Source of the DNA: Streptomyces canus
Lineage (GTDB): Bacteria > Actinomycetota > Actinomycetes > Streptomycetales > Streptomycetaceae
Length of the DNA stretch: 64,000 bases
Assembly: GCF_041435015.1 (NCBI RefSeq)
Contig: NZ_CP107989.1
Location: 9,734,001-9,798,000, forward strand
Direction of reading: 5' to 3'
Shown here: piece by piece, positions 52,949 through 61,115 of the stretch
Layout: each line of letters begins with the position of its first letter
How positions within the stretch are numbered: the stretch's first letter is position 1
Program-made: the position numbers and the translations under genes
The notes under the pieces: generated by a model
The model's database searches: none
Told to the model about the DNA's origin: nothing
What the model saw: only the letters and a program-made list of their open reading frames with translations

Positions 52949-54883
52949 TCATTCGCTCGGATCATCCGCCTTCAGAACGAGCGTGCAGGTCTCCCCGGGC
53001 GCGATCGTCACGGCTCGGTCGGCCAGCACCACGCGGATAGCTGATTCCTCCGAGTCGGGCACGCCGATCTGCAACTGTCCGCTCAGGCGCCGTATGCCTA
53101 CCCCCCAGTGGCCGCGATAGCGCAGCGAGAAGCCGTACTCGGAGAGCGCCGGAAGAGGCACGGGGTCCAGCCACAGGGCGTCCTCGCGCGTCTCCAGTCC
53201 CGTCAGTCCACGCTGGACCAGGTCGAGGGTCCCGGCCATCGCCCCGAGGTTCAGCCGGATGCGATCGCGCAGTTCCTCCCGGCGCCAGGCGGGAAGGCGC
53301 CGCAGGAGGTCCAGGGCGCGGCCGAGTACCCAGGCGGCGGTGACGTTCGTGTACGCGTTGTCGTTCAGCCCCGGCTGAGCGGCGCCCGGGTAGGAGTCGT
53401 GGTACTCGTCGGGGCCGACGACTCCGCGGATGTGGTAGCGCTCCGTCGCGGGATCGAAGGCCGCGAGGTCCGCCCAGAAGCGGGCGATCTGCAGCAGCAT
53501 CTCCGCACCCCTCGTGTGCAGGAACTCGGTGTCACCGGTGGCCTCGCAGTACTGCCACACGTTGTACGCGATCGCCGAGCCCACGTGGTGCTGGAGCCGG
53601 GAGTGGTCCGGTAGCCAGCGCCCCGAGCGGGGGTTGAGATGCCACTCCTGGGTCTCCTCGCGACCGTCGCTGCCGCTCTGCCAGGGGTACATCGCCCCGC
53701 TCCGGCCGATGGCGGCGGCGGCTTCACAGGCCCGCGGGAGGCGTCGGTACCGGTAGTTCAGCAGAGCCCGGGAGACCTCCGGAAAGTGCAGGTTCAGGTG
53801 CGGCAGGACGAACAGCTCGTCCCAGAAGACGTGGCCCCGGTACGCCTCGCCGTGCAGGCCCCGGGCGGGGACGCCCGCGTCCAGGTCCGCGGTGTGCGGG
53901 GACAGCGTCTGCAGGAGGTGGAAGAGGTGGAAGCGCAGGACGCGCCCGGACTGACCAGGCACCTGGATCTCCGCGCGCCGCCACAACCGATCCCAGGCCG
54001 CTACATGGGAGTTCAGCAGGCCCGCGAAGTCGTCCGCCGAGGACAGTCGGTCTACCGCCGCCCCGAGAGGATCGCTGATCGCCGTGTCGCGTGAGGTGTG
54101 CAGCGCCACGGTCTTCTCCACGGCGACGGGACGGCCGGGAGCGAGCGGGAGCACCAGGCGGTGAACGGCACGGTGGCGGGCCGGGCGGAGCTCCGACAAG
54201 GCCGGTGGCCGGTCGGTGACGATCGTCCGGGCGGCCATGGCCACACCGATGTCGGAGGTACTGGTCCGGCAGGTCAGCCAGACCGTGTGGGGTTCCCTCG
54301 CCCCGGTCCGCACCTGGGTCAGCTGGTGGCCGTTGAGGGCACGGTAGCGGTGCACATTGCCGTTGGTCACCTCGCCGTCGAGGCAGGACTCGATCTCGAC
54401 CTCTCCCGACCAGTCCTCGGCGGTGAAGACCGTCCGTAGTGCGGCCAGATGAGGATCACCCATGTGCACGAGGCGGGTCTGCTCGACGGCGACCACGCCT
54501 GTTCTCTCGTCCCGGTGGCGGAAGGTACGGGTGAGCGTTCCGCGGCGCAGATCCAGGGTGTGCCGGTGGGCGAGGAGGGTGTGCGGACGGGGGGCGAACC
54601 AAGGGCTCCACGCACCCTCGGCGCGGCGCAGGCGGAACCGCAGGAGCAGCCAGTTCGGGAGATTGACCAGGTCCTCGTTCACCACCTGTCGTCCCGCCAC
54701 CGTCGACTCCGGGCGGTTGTAGCATCCGGCCGCGTAGGTTCCCGGGTAGTGCACCAGGCCCGCCCGGCACTCGGGCACCGCGCCGCGTGTGGCGAAGTAA
54801 CCGTTGCCGAGCGTGCAGAGCGATTCCCGCAGCTGTTCGGCAGCGGGGTCGTATCCCTTCCACGCCCAGGTCCACTCCGACAT
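52949..54883 (-). CDS. GH65 family protein with a 159-residue internal deletion
   Basis: The protein has 644 residues and is similar throughout to the 790-residue GH65 at 30959 (start WTWAWKGYDPAAEQLRESLC, catalytic acid in GPDEYHD). After RREELRDRIRL it jumps to NLGAMAGTLDLVQRGLTGLE, omitting what corresponds to residues 538-696 of the paralogue. The missing part contains KQADVLML and SHGSTLS, which hold phosphate and close the barrel. The frame is kept, so a protein is made, but phosphorolysis should be lost. It follows a USP gene by 53 bp, probably as one operon. Confidence 0.85.
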   Translation of the reverse strand: MSEWTWAWKGYDPAAEQLRESLCTLGNGYFATRGAVPECRAGLVHYPGTYAAGCYNRPESTVAGRQVVNEDLVNLPNWLLLRFRLRRAEGAWSPWFAPRPHTLLAHRHTLDLRRGTLTRTFRHRDERTGVVAVEQTRLVHMGDPHLAALRTVFTAEDWSGEVEIESCLDGEVTNGNVHRYRALNGHQLTQVRTGAREPHTVWLTCRTSTSDIGVAMAARTIVTDRPPALSELRPARHRAVHRLVLPLAPGRPVAVEKTVALHTSRDTAISDPLGAAVDRLSSADDFAGLLNSHVAAWDRLWRRAEIQVPGQSGRVLRFHLFHLLQTLSPHTADLDAGVPARGLHGEAYRGHVFWDELFVLPHLNLHFPEVSRALLNYRYRRLPRACEAAAAIGRSGAMYPWQSGSDGREETQEWHLNPRSGRWLPDHSRLQHHVGSAIAYNVWQYCEATGDTEFLHTRGAEMLLQIARFWADLAAFDPATERYHIRGVVGPDEYHDSYPGAAQPGLNDNAYTNVTAAWVLGRALDLLRRLPAWRREELRDRIRLNLGAMAGTLDLVQRGLTGLETREDALWLDPVPLPALSEYGFSLRYRGHWGVGIRRLSGQLQIGVPDSEESAIRVVLADRAVTIAPGETCTLVLKADDPSE

Positions 54884-54936
54884 CCGTCGCCCTCCTCAGT
54901 TGGTGAGCCGTGGGAGGGTGCCTGCACCGGCGAACC

Positions 54937-55836
54937 TCAGACCCGATGAGGGACGACGGCGACCGGGCAAGCGGAGTGGTGCAGCAGGGCGTGGGCGACA
55001 CTGCCGAGTTGCAGACCGGAATGCCCGTGCCGGCGCAGAGCACCGACGACGATCAGGTCGGCATCGGCCGACGCCTCCAGCAGGACACGGTGGGCGGGGC
55101 CCTCGACCGCGCGGTGGCTGACATCGACCTGGGGGTGCTCCCGTACGACCTCGCGCAGCGCGTCGCCGAGGGTGGCCGATACTTGCTCCTCGGGCGCCAC
55201 GGCGGCGTCCGCCGCGAGCCGGGGGCCGCCCGGGAGGGACTCAGTGGGAGGGGAGCCTGGTTCGTGAACCGGACTGCGCCAGGCTCGTACGGCGGTCAGA
55301 GCGCAGCCGCGCACCTCGGCCTCGCGGGCGGCGAACCGCACGGCACCCGCGCCTCCAGTCGCATCGCCGACTCCCACCACGACCCGGCCGAGGGATCCCC
55401 GGAGGTTGCGCTCGTCGCCTCGGACGACGATGACCGGGCACATGGCGCGAGCCGCCACCGTGAGGCTGACCGATCCCAGTAGCAGCCCGGCGACCTCGCC
55501 GCGGCCATGAACGCCCGTGACCAGGGCGAATGCCTCGGACCCCGCTCGAAGCAGCGTGGACACCGCATCGGCGGCCACCACGTCGGCGGACACCTTCACC
55601 TCGGGGTCGCGGAGCCTGGCTCGTTCCGCGCAGGAGGCGACGATGTTCTGCGCCATGACCTCTCCGGCGGGGCGATCGGTGCTGAAGGCGGGCCGGGCTC
55701 TTTCGTAGTGCTCCCAGAGGGAGGCATGGACGAGCCGCAGCGGCAGGCTGTGGCGGTCCGCTTCGTACACCGCCCAGTCGACCGCCAGCAGACTGGATTC
55801 CGATCCGTCGACGCCCACGACCAGCGGGAGTTCCAT
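54937..55836 (-). CDS. Tandem-domain universal stress protein
   Basis: The protein has 299 residues from ATG 55836. It belongs to the same subtype as the USPs at 14614 and 29308 (LPLVVGVDGSESSLLAVDWA, ASLWEHYERARPAF, GVHGRGEVAGLLLGSVSLTV, VGALRRHGHSGLQLGSVAHA, CPVAVVPHRV). Both glycine loops are present. It appears to head a USP-GH65-channel unit. The upstream 184 bp lacks a good DevR-like box; only a 15-bp palindrome GGGTCG-N3-CGACCC (55960-55974) is present. Confidence 0.92.
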   Translation of the reverse strand: MELPLVVGVDGSESSLLAVDWAVYEADRHSLPLRLVHASLWEHYERARPAFSTDRPAGEVMAQNIVASCAERARLRDPEVKVSADVVAADAVSTLLRAGSEAFALVTGVHGRGEVAGLLLGSVSLTVAARAMCPVIVVRGDERNLRGSLGRVVVGVGDATGGAGAVRFAAREAEVRGCALTAVRAWRSPVHEPGSPPTESLPGGPRLAADAAVAPEEQVSATLGDALREVVREHPQVDVSHRAVEGPAHRVLLEASADADLIVVGALRRHGHSGLQLGSVAHALLHHSACPVAVVPHRV

Positions 55837-56020
55837 CGGGGCCACCGCCTTCCGTCCCGTTGCTGACAGACCCCCTCTGAATACCGTCGCACCGCCCGCA
55901 CGCCGCCGCGACATTCGGGCGGCACTCGGACCGGGGCCGTCGCCGGGTTGCGGTGCGTCGGGTCGCGACGACCCTGGAGACGACGGCTGGGCGTGGTCCC
56001 CGGCCGTGGACAGTCCAGGG

Positions 56021-57013
56021 TCAGGCTTCGATGTCGAGTACCTCCGACACAGGGCGGCGTGGTGTGCCGGGACCGTGGGGGCCGTAGCCCAGGCGCAGCA
56101 GGACCTGCGTGTAGCCCGTCCCGGTCATCGGGTCGCGCACTGGCCAGCGCAGGTCCGTCCATTCGAGAGGCTGGGTCACGAAGGAGCTGGCGAGCCCCTC
56201 GCGAGTGGCCAGCAGCAGGACGTGTTCCATCGCCTGGCCGGCGCGGAGCCAGTCCTCCGGGCGGTCGTGATCCGTGCTGATCAGAGCCAGTTGAGGGTTC
56301 TGCTCGAAGTCCGCCGCGTCACGTCCCGCCACCCGCCGAGGGCCCGCGAAGTCGCGCATGGGAGCCTTGCCCCCGCGCTTGCGCGGACCGAAGGCGTAGT
56401 ACGGGACTCCGTCGTCGGCGGCGCTCACCGACGGGGCGTCGATACGCGTCCACCGGGCCAGGTCCTGGTCGCTGCCGCGGTCGGTGATGTTGCGTGCCTC
56501 CGCTTCCTGAGCCAGTTCCAGCACTTCCCCCAGATGCCATGAGGTGGGGAACGTCAATGCCGCTCCTTCGGTGAGAGCGGCCGCGGCGAGAGCCTCCCGC
56601 ACGGCCTCGGGGAGCTGTCTCTCCTCGAACGGGTAGCGGCTGCTGTGCCGTTGGCGGATCGCCGGATACAGTGCGTCGAGGCCGCTCTCACCGCTCGTAC
56701 GGCCGGCCAACCGCACGCTCGCGAGGAGTGACCGGTCGGTGAGGTCGGGCAGCAGCCGGGTTTCCGGGTGCCGGCCCTCGTGGACGATGGCTGCCCTCAG
56801 GTTCAACAGGGCGGCACCGCAGCCGAGATGAAGGCCGCGGGTATCGGGGTCGGAGTGCGGCATGGTGCGCTCGAAGTCGGCCCATACCTCGAAAGCGCGG
56901 CTGCGCCGGAGATAGCGGAAGCGCCAGGGCTGCACGTTGTGCATCGACGGCGCGGCCACCGCGTCGTGTACCACGGAGGCCACCCACTCGTCGGACGGTG
57001 CTGGCCGGCTCAT
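56021..57013 (-). CDS. Acg-family nitroreductase-fold FMN protein, second copy
   Basis: The protein has 330 residues from ATG 57013 (GAAGGG site). It shares the plan of the protein at 9374: AAPSMHNVQPWRFRYLRRSR, LHLGCGAALLNLRAAI, RHSSRYPFEERQLPEAVREA, LISTDHDRPEDWLRAGQAME and LRLGYGPHGPGTPRRPV. The identity pattern is that of diverged paralogues rather than a recent duplicate. It lies downstream of the DUF1918-HTH-PPOX gene (61-bp gap, same strand) and may share its transcript. Confidence 0.9.
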   Translation of the reverse strand: MSRPAPSDEWVASVVHDAVAAPSMHNVQPWRFRYLRRSRAFEVWADFERTMPHSDPDTRGLHLGCGAALLNLRAAIVHEGRHPETRLLPDLTDRSLLASVRLAGRTSGESGLDALYPAIRQRHSSRYPFEERQLPEAVREALAAAALTEGAALTFPTSWHLGEVLELAQEAEARNITDRGSDQDLARWTRIDAPSVSAADDGVPYYAFGPRKRGGKAPMRDFAGPRRVAGRDAADFEQNPQLALISTDHDRPEDWLRAGQAMEHVLLLATREGLASSFVTQPLEWTDLRWPVRDPMTGTGYTQVLLRLGYGPHGPGTPRRPVSEVLDIEA

Positions 57014-57074
57014 CAGAACACCCTTCGGTAGCCGTCGGGACGGGAGCGCTCTTCCATGACCGGCGACTGCCTGG

Positions 57075-57983
57075 TCATTCATCGGCTGGAGTGATGCGGC
57101 GGCCCGTGAGGTGTGTGGGCCGGATCGACACCCACATCTCGCGTTCACCGCCCGGCCATGGCGTGGTGTGGGCGTCTTCGGTGAGTCTGCGCACGGTGTC
57201 GGGTTCCGTCACAACGCTCGCGGGGCCGACGGCGAGGACGCTCCAGCCCCGGCTGAGGGCTTCGTCCATGTGATCGACCTCGAAGGCGACCTCGGTTCCG
57301 ACGGCTGCCGCGGGTGTGAGGTTGGGCGCGGTCCGGAAGACGATCGCGTCATCGATGACGTCGTAGTTGACCGGCACGACCGCCGGGCGGCCGCCCTGCG
57401 CCGACACCGCGACGCGCCCCACGCCGTGGGTGGAGAGCAAGGTGCGGCATTCCTCCGGGCCGATGTCCAGCAGCTGAGGATGCTGCAGTGCCTGTCCGTG
57501 GCCGGGTGGCAGATCCATTCCTCCTCCGCGCAGCGTGGTGACGGTGGTGCCCAGCGCGTCGGCCAGCCTGATGAGGGTCGCCATACTCGGGTCGGCAGGC
57601 TGTTCCTCCAGGTAATCCAGATAGCCGGAGGCCATGCCGGCGCGGCGGGCCGTCTCCTCTCGGCTGAGGTTCTGTCTCCGGCGTTCGGCGGCCACGCGTC
57701 GGCCGATGTCACCGGGGCCGGGTGCCCTGGGCGGCATGACGTTCGCCTCGGCCGTGTCGGGGCCGGAGGGGGTGAGGGTGCTCCCGGGCTGTCCGTGTTC
57801 GAGATGGCGGATGTGTGCGTCGGGCCCGGGGAACACGAGCGTCACTTCGTCCGTGTCCGACCAGCGCACGTCGTAGGGAGGCGTTCCGTCCTCGTGATGG
57901 AGTCCGACGATCTCGCCGTCGCGCTTGGCGGCGCCGGTCGTCGTGCGTTCGATGACGAGTTGGTCGCCGAGGTGAGCTCGCAT
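57075..57983 (-). CDS. DUF1918-HTH-PPOX three-domain fusion protein
   Basis: The protein has 302 residues from ATG 57983 (GAGGAGAGGG site). Residues 1-62 form a DUF1918 domain (MRAHLGDQLVIERTTTGAAK, GTPPYDVRWSDTDEVTLVFP). Residues 85-150 form an XRE-type HTH (RRVAAERRRQNLSREETARR, AGMASGYLDYLEE). Residues 165-300 form a PPOX-type split barrel (EECRTLLSTHGVGRVAVSAQ, PVNYDVIDDAIVFRT, VAFEVDHMDEALSRGWSVLA). The last two domains match the protein at 22412. DUF1918 proteins such as Rv0569 are known DosR-regulon members. A DNA-binding flavin- or heme-linked redox regulator is the most natural reading. Confidence 0.88.
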   Translation of the reverse strand: MRAHLGDQLVIERTTTGAAKRDGEIVGLHHEDGTPPYDVRWSDTDEVTLVFPGPDAHIRHLEHGQPGSTLTPSGPDTAEANVMPPRAPGPGDIGRRVAAERRRQNLSREETARRAGMASGYLDYLEEQPADPSMATLIRLADALGTTVTTLRGGGMDLPPGHGQALQHPQLLDIGPEECRTLLSTHGVGRVAVSAQGGRPAVVPVNYDVIDDAIVFRTAPNLTPAAAVGTEVAFEVDHMDEALSRGWSVLAVGPASVVTEPDTVRRLTEDAHTTPWPGGEREMWVSIRPTHLTGRRITPADE

Positions 57984-58104
57984 GGCGTCCGCCCTCTCCT
58001 CAGAATGAGGCTGTGTCCAACGTGTCACGCGCGACGGGCGGCCGCGTGGGACCGGTCAGCCGCGGAGGCCACCCCACCCGGCTCCGGCACACCCGTCGCC
58101 CCGC

Positions 58105-58562
58105 TCAGCCGGTGATCTCGATGCGCTGAGCCTTGCCCTTCTCGGTCTTGGGGACCTTCACCGTGAGGACTCCGTTGTTCAGATCCGCGCTGATGTGCTC
58201 GGTGTCGGAGTTCGGCGGCAGAATCGTGCGGTAGTCGAACTGGCCGATGTGACGGGTCTGTCGGCGGACCGTCCCGGTGTGTTCCTTCTCCTCGATCTCA
58301 CCGTGGATGTCGAGTTCACCTTCGGCGACCTCCACGGTGATCTGGTCCTTGTCCACTCCGGGCAGCTCCAGTTCCACCAGGTAGGCGTCCTCGGTGTCCT
58401 CGATGTCTGCCAGGGGGCCCATGGCTCGGCCGTACCGAACCCGGGGAAGCCGCCACCAGAAAAGGCGGTGTGCATGAGCTGGTCCACCCTGGTACGCAGG
58501 TCCTCCAGCTCCCGCAGGGCTGCCGGAAGACCACCTCTGCTGTGTCGTGCGGGGTGTGTCAT
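58105..58562 (-). pseudogene. Hsp20 small heat-shock protein with a one-base frameshift
   Basis: ATG 58562 (AAGGAGGG site) opens the expected N-terminal region (RELEDLRTRVDQLMHTAFSG, GGFPGFGTAEPWAP). At the G/C run 58413-58417 the frame breaks, and the alpha-crystallin domain continues in another frame (PLADIEDTEDAYLVELELPG, VLTVKVPKTEKGKAQRIEIT). Six instead of five bases in that run would restore WAPLADIED. An internal ATG at 58422 could still give a 105-residue protein containing the whole crystallin domain. Hsp20 (HspX/Acr) is the hallmark DosR-regulon product. Confidence 0.82.
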
Positions 58563-58612
58563 GGCTGATCCCTCCTTGACTTCCTTCTTGGGTGTCGCTG
58601 TGTCGCCGTCGG

Positions 58613-58900
58613 TCACGTGGGCCACCCGGTGACCTCCCGGCTGTGTGGCTGCGATGCGCCCATGCCCTCGATGTCGCGCTCGGCGGTCTTCAGCAGCTGC
58701 CTGGCCAGGTTGTTCATGGCCCGGCCCGCTGCCAGTTCGTCACCGATCTCCGGCACGTTCGCGTCCGCCGGATGGCAGTGCGCGGTGCCGCGACCGGTGA
58801 GCTCTGTGGCGCCGGTGTCCAGGGTCAGATGTGCCTTCGTCGTTCCCGTGTCGTCCTCGAACAGGTGAAGGTGAATCGTCCATTCCAACGTATGCGGCAT
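58613..58900 (-). CDS. DUF1876 (Rv1738-like) small protein
   Basis: The protein has 95 residues from ATG 58900 (GGAGGAG site). It reads LEWTIHLHLFEDDTGTTKAH, LTLDTGATELTGRGTAHCHP and IGDELAAGRAMNNLARQLLK, the DUF1876 pattern. Rv1738 of M. tuberculosis, one of the most strongly hypoxia-induced DosR genes, belongs to this family and has a fold like ribosome-hibernation factors. It lies 11 bp after the nicotinate phosphoribosyltransferase stop in the same operon. Confidence 0.88.
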   Translation of the reverse strand: MPHTLEWTIHLHLFEDDTGTTKAHLTLDTGATELTGRGTAHCHPADANVPEIGDELAAGRAMNNLARQLLKTAERDIEGMGASQPHSREVTGWPT

Positions 58901-58911
58901 CGCTCTCCTCC

Positions 58912-60303
58912 TCACCTAGGTACGGACCGATGTGATCCGGGCGGGGCACTTTCTGGGACCTGGGGCCGTGCGGAGGCGGCAGGCATCTCGTCCTCGATGC
59001 GCTGCCGGACGCGGGCCGTGAGTACGCTCAGTCGCTCGGAGGTCGTCGCCCGGGGCGCGACGGGCGCTCGGATCCGGCGGGCGGCCGAGGGCAACTCTCC
59101 CAGGTCCGCGGCGAGTCTGGCCCGGCACTCGTCGAGCATGGGCCGCCTGCCGGTGCGCCGCCCGTTCAGCATCACCGTCTCCAGCAGCGGAGCGCCGTCG
59201 GCGGGGGGCTGCTCATGGGCGAGAGCGATCTCGTCGGCGCAGCCTGGGCGGCGGAACACCTGTTTGCGGCCGGGCGCCGTCACCTTCGCCGACGAGAGCT
59301 TCATCACCGGGCGGCCGTCGAACTCGACCAGCTTGTAGGCGGAGTCCAGATACGGCGCGTCGGCCGACACGCCGACACGGGTGCCCACGGCGTACGTGTC
59401 GATCGGTGCTCCGGAGCGCACGAGGTCGTCCACGGCGTACTCGTCGAGACCACCACTGGCGACGATCCGCACGTCCGGCAACCCCGCGTCGTCGAGGAGG
59501 GAGCGGGCGCGGGCCGCCAGGCTCCCGAGGTCGCCACTGTCCAGACGTATGGCTGAGCCGGGTCCGCGGTCGAGGTCCCGCAGTACGCGTGCCGCTACGC
59601 GGACTCCTTCTTCGGTGTCGTAGGTGTCCACCAGCAGGGTCACCGGGCCGGGGTGGGACCGGGCGAAGGCGCGGAACGAGTCCTCCTCCGAGGCGAACGC
59701 CTCCACGAAGGAGTGGGCCATCGTGCCGACGGCGGGGATGCCCTCGGCGGTGGCCGCCGCCACGTTGCTGGTCCCGGCGAAGCCGACCGTCGCACCCAGA
59801 CGAGCGGCCTGGAACCCCGCCTGCGGCCCGTGGGAGCGCCGCAAGGAGAAGTCGACGACCGGATGACCGGCCGCCGCGACGACACAGCGCGCGGCCTTCG
59901 AAGCGATCGTCGTCTGATGGCTGAGTTGGTTGAGCACATACGTCTCTACCAACTGCGCCTGCGGAAGCGGTGCGGTCACCTCCAGCAGCGGCTCGCCCGC
60001 GAGCACGATCCGCCCCTCCGGCACCGCCCGCACCTGGCCGGTGAATGTCAGGCCGAGCAGCGGCTCCAGGTCCCCTGGCGGCCTGTGCAGCGCGGAAGCG
60101 AAGGCGTCGACGTCCTCGGGGCCGACATGAAAGTCGGCCAGGTAGTCGAGTGCCGACTCGAGCCCCGCCGCCACCAGGAAGCCGCGTTCAGGGGGCAGGT
60201 TGCGGACGAAGAGGCTGAACGTCGCCTGGCCGGTCATCTCCTCCCGCAGGTAGGACATGGCCATCGTGACTTCGTACAGATCGGTGGTCGTCGCATCCGA
60301 CAT
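58912..60303 (-). CDS. pncB: Nicotinate phosphoribosyltransferase
   Basis: The protein has 463 residues from ATG 60303 (AGGAGG site). Family sequence is evident: TTDLYEVTMAMSYLREEMTG, YVLNQLSHQTTIASKAARCV, VVDFSLRRSHGPQAG, GTSNVAAATAEGIPAVGTMA, LVDTYDTEEGV, IRLDSGDLGSLA and YKLVEFDGRPVMKLSSAKVT. It converts nicotinate and PRPP to nicotinate mononucleotide (NAD salvage). A second such gene (Rv0573c, pncB2) is in the M. tuberculosis DosR regulon. It follows the Rv1733c-like gene by 39 bp and shares its promoter. Confidence 0.93.
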   Translation of the reverse strand: MSDATTTDLYEVTMAMSYLREEMTGQATFSLFVRNLPPERGFLVAAGLESALDYLADFHVGPEDVDAFASALHRPPGDLEPLLGLTFTGQVRAVPEGRIVLAGEPLLEVTAPLPQAQLVETYVLNQLSHQTTIASKAARCVVAAAGHPVVDFSLRRSHGPQAGFQAARLGATVGFAGTSNVAAATAEGIPAVGTMAHSFVEAFASEEDSFRAFARSHPGPVTLLVDTYDTEEGVRVAARVLRDLDRGPGSAIRLDSGDLGSLAARARSLLDDAGLPDVRIVASGGLDEYAVDDLVRSGAPIDTYAVGTRVGVSADAPYLDSAYKLVEFDGRPVMKLSSAKVTAPGRKQVFRRPGCADEIALAHEQPPADGAPLLETVMLNGRRTGRRPMLDECRARLAADLGELPSAARRIRAPVAPRATTSERLSVLTARVRQRIEDEMPAASARPQVPESAPPGSHRSVPR

Positions 60304-60342
60304 CGGTGTCACCTCCTGGGGTTCCGTCCCGCCTCCTGCTCG

Positions 60343-60948
60343 TCACCGGCGGAAGCGCGCGGACCACTGCGGTTCCACCAGGTCCCATTCGGCGTCCCAG
60401 TGCGCATACCTTCTCCGGTCCAGGACCAGGCGCATGCCTGCCAAGGCCGCGTAGGATCCGGCGGCCACGCCGAACGCCGCCATGGCGCCCACCATCCAGC
60501 CACGGCTCGTCGCATTGAGAGTGCTCGTCGGCGGACTGGTGACGGTTCCCTCCCGCGTCACCCACACCCGCACGGTGGCGCCTTTGGGAGTTCCCGGCTT
60601 CACGAGGGCCGCTCCCGTCCGCACGACACCGTTGGTGTCGGTCCAGCGGACCTGAGCCGGTCGCTTCGCCCAGCCCTCGTCGCTCTGGACGCCCGCTGTC
60701 AGTCGGGCGGTGACCTGGTGCCGCTCCGCCGCCTGGGAACGCACGGTGCCCATCGACGCTTCGTACGCCGTCAGTCCCGCGCTGACCGCGGCTGCCGGCA
60801 GCCCGAGGACGAGAACGACCATCAGGACGCGGCGGACCCAGCATTCGAATCTGTCGGAGGTACGTCGCAGGGAGTTCGCGCCCTTGTACGCGTGATCGCC
60901 GCGCCGGGACGGCGGGCCGGATGCATACGGCGAACCTTGTGCGCTCAT
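60343..60948 (-). CDS. Rv1733c-like two-span membrane protein, second copy
   Basis: The protein has 201 residues from ATG 60948 (GGAGG site). It repeats the plan of the protein at 19890: basic N-terminus, helix VRRVLMVVLVLGLPAAAVSA, external domain with VRWTDTNGVVRTGAALVKPG, second helix WMVGAMAAFGVAAGSYAALA, and tail AHWDAEWDLVEPQWSARFRR. Function is unknown; relatives are DosR-induced. It is the first gene of a minus-strand operon (Rv1733c-like, pncB, DUF1876, hsp20) behind the box at 61027. Confidence 0.83.
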   Translation of the reverse strand: MSAQGSPYASGPPSRRGDHAYKGANSLRRTSDRFECWVRRVLMVVLVLGLPAAAVSAGLTAYEASMGTVRSQAAERHQVTARLTAGVQSDEGWAKRPAQVRWTDTNGVVRTGAALVKPGTPKGATVRVWVTREGTVTSPPTSTLNATSRGWMVGAMAAFGVAAGSYAALAGMRLVLDRRRYAHWDAEWDLVEPQWSARFRR

Positions 60949-61026
60949 GAGTCGGCCTCCAGCATCTCGCTGGTCCGTCCCCCACCACCAGCTCCCACAG
61001 TCGACCGGCAGCGGGCTCGCGGCACA

Positions 61027-61040
61027 GGGCCGAAAGTCCC
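61027..61040. promoter_or_regulatory. Putative DevR/OsdR box upstream of the Rv1733c-like/pncB/hsp20 operon
   Basis: GGGCCGAAAGTCCC fits GGGNC-N4-GNCCC exactly and, with its half GTCCC, is the site here closest to the mycobacterial form. It lies 78 bp upstream of the start at 60948. Confidence 0.7.
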
Positions 61041-61115
61041 TGTGGGGCGGGTTTCCGGCCCAGGTTTTCGCCGGACGCCGACCTGGTCCCTCGCCGTAGA
61101 CCCCGGTCATGTCGG

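Noticed and set aside
55960..55974. GGGTCG-N3-CGACCC palindrome upstream of the USP at 54937
   Set aside because: The 3-base centre and T at the fourth position do not fit the 14-bp box; a spacing change would put the halves out of register.
58048..58061. GGGACCGGTCAGCC upstream of the DUF1918-HTH-PPOX gene
   Set aside because: Right arm is poor (AGCC instead of GGCCC); not counted as a box.
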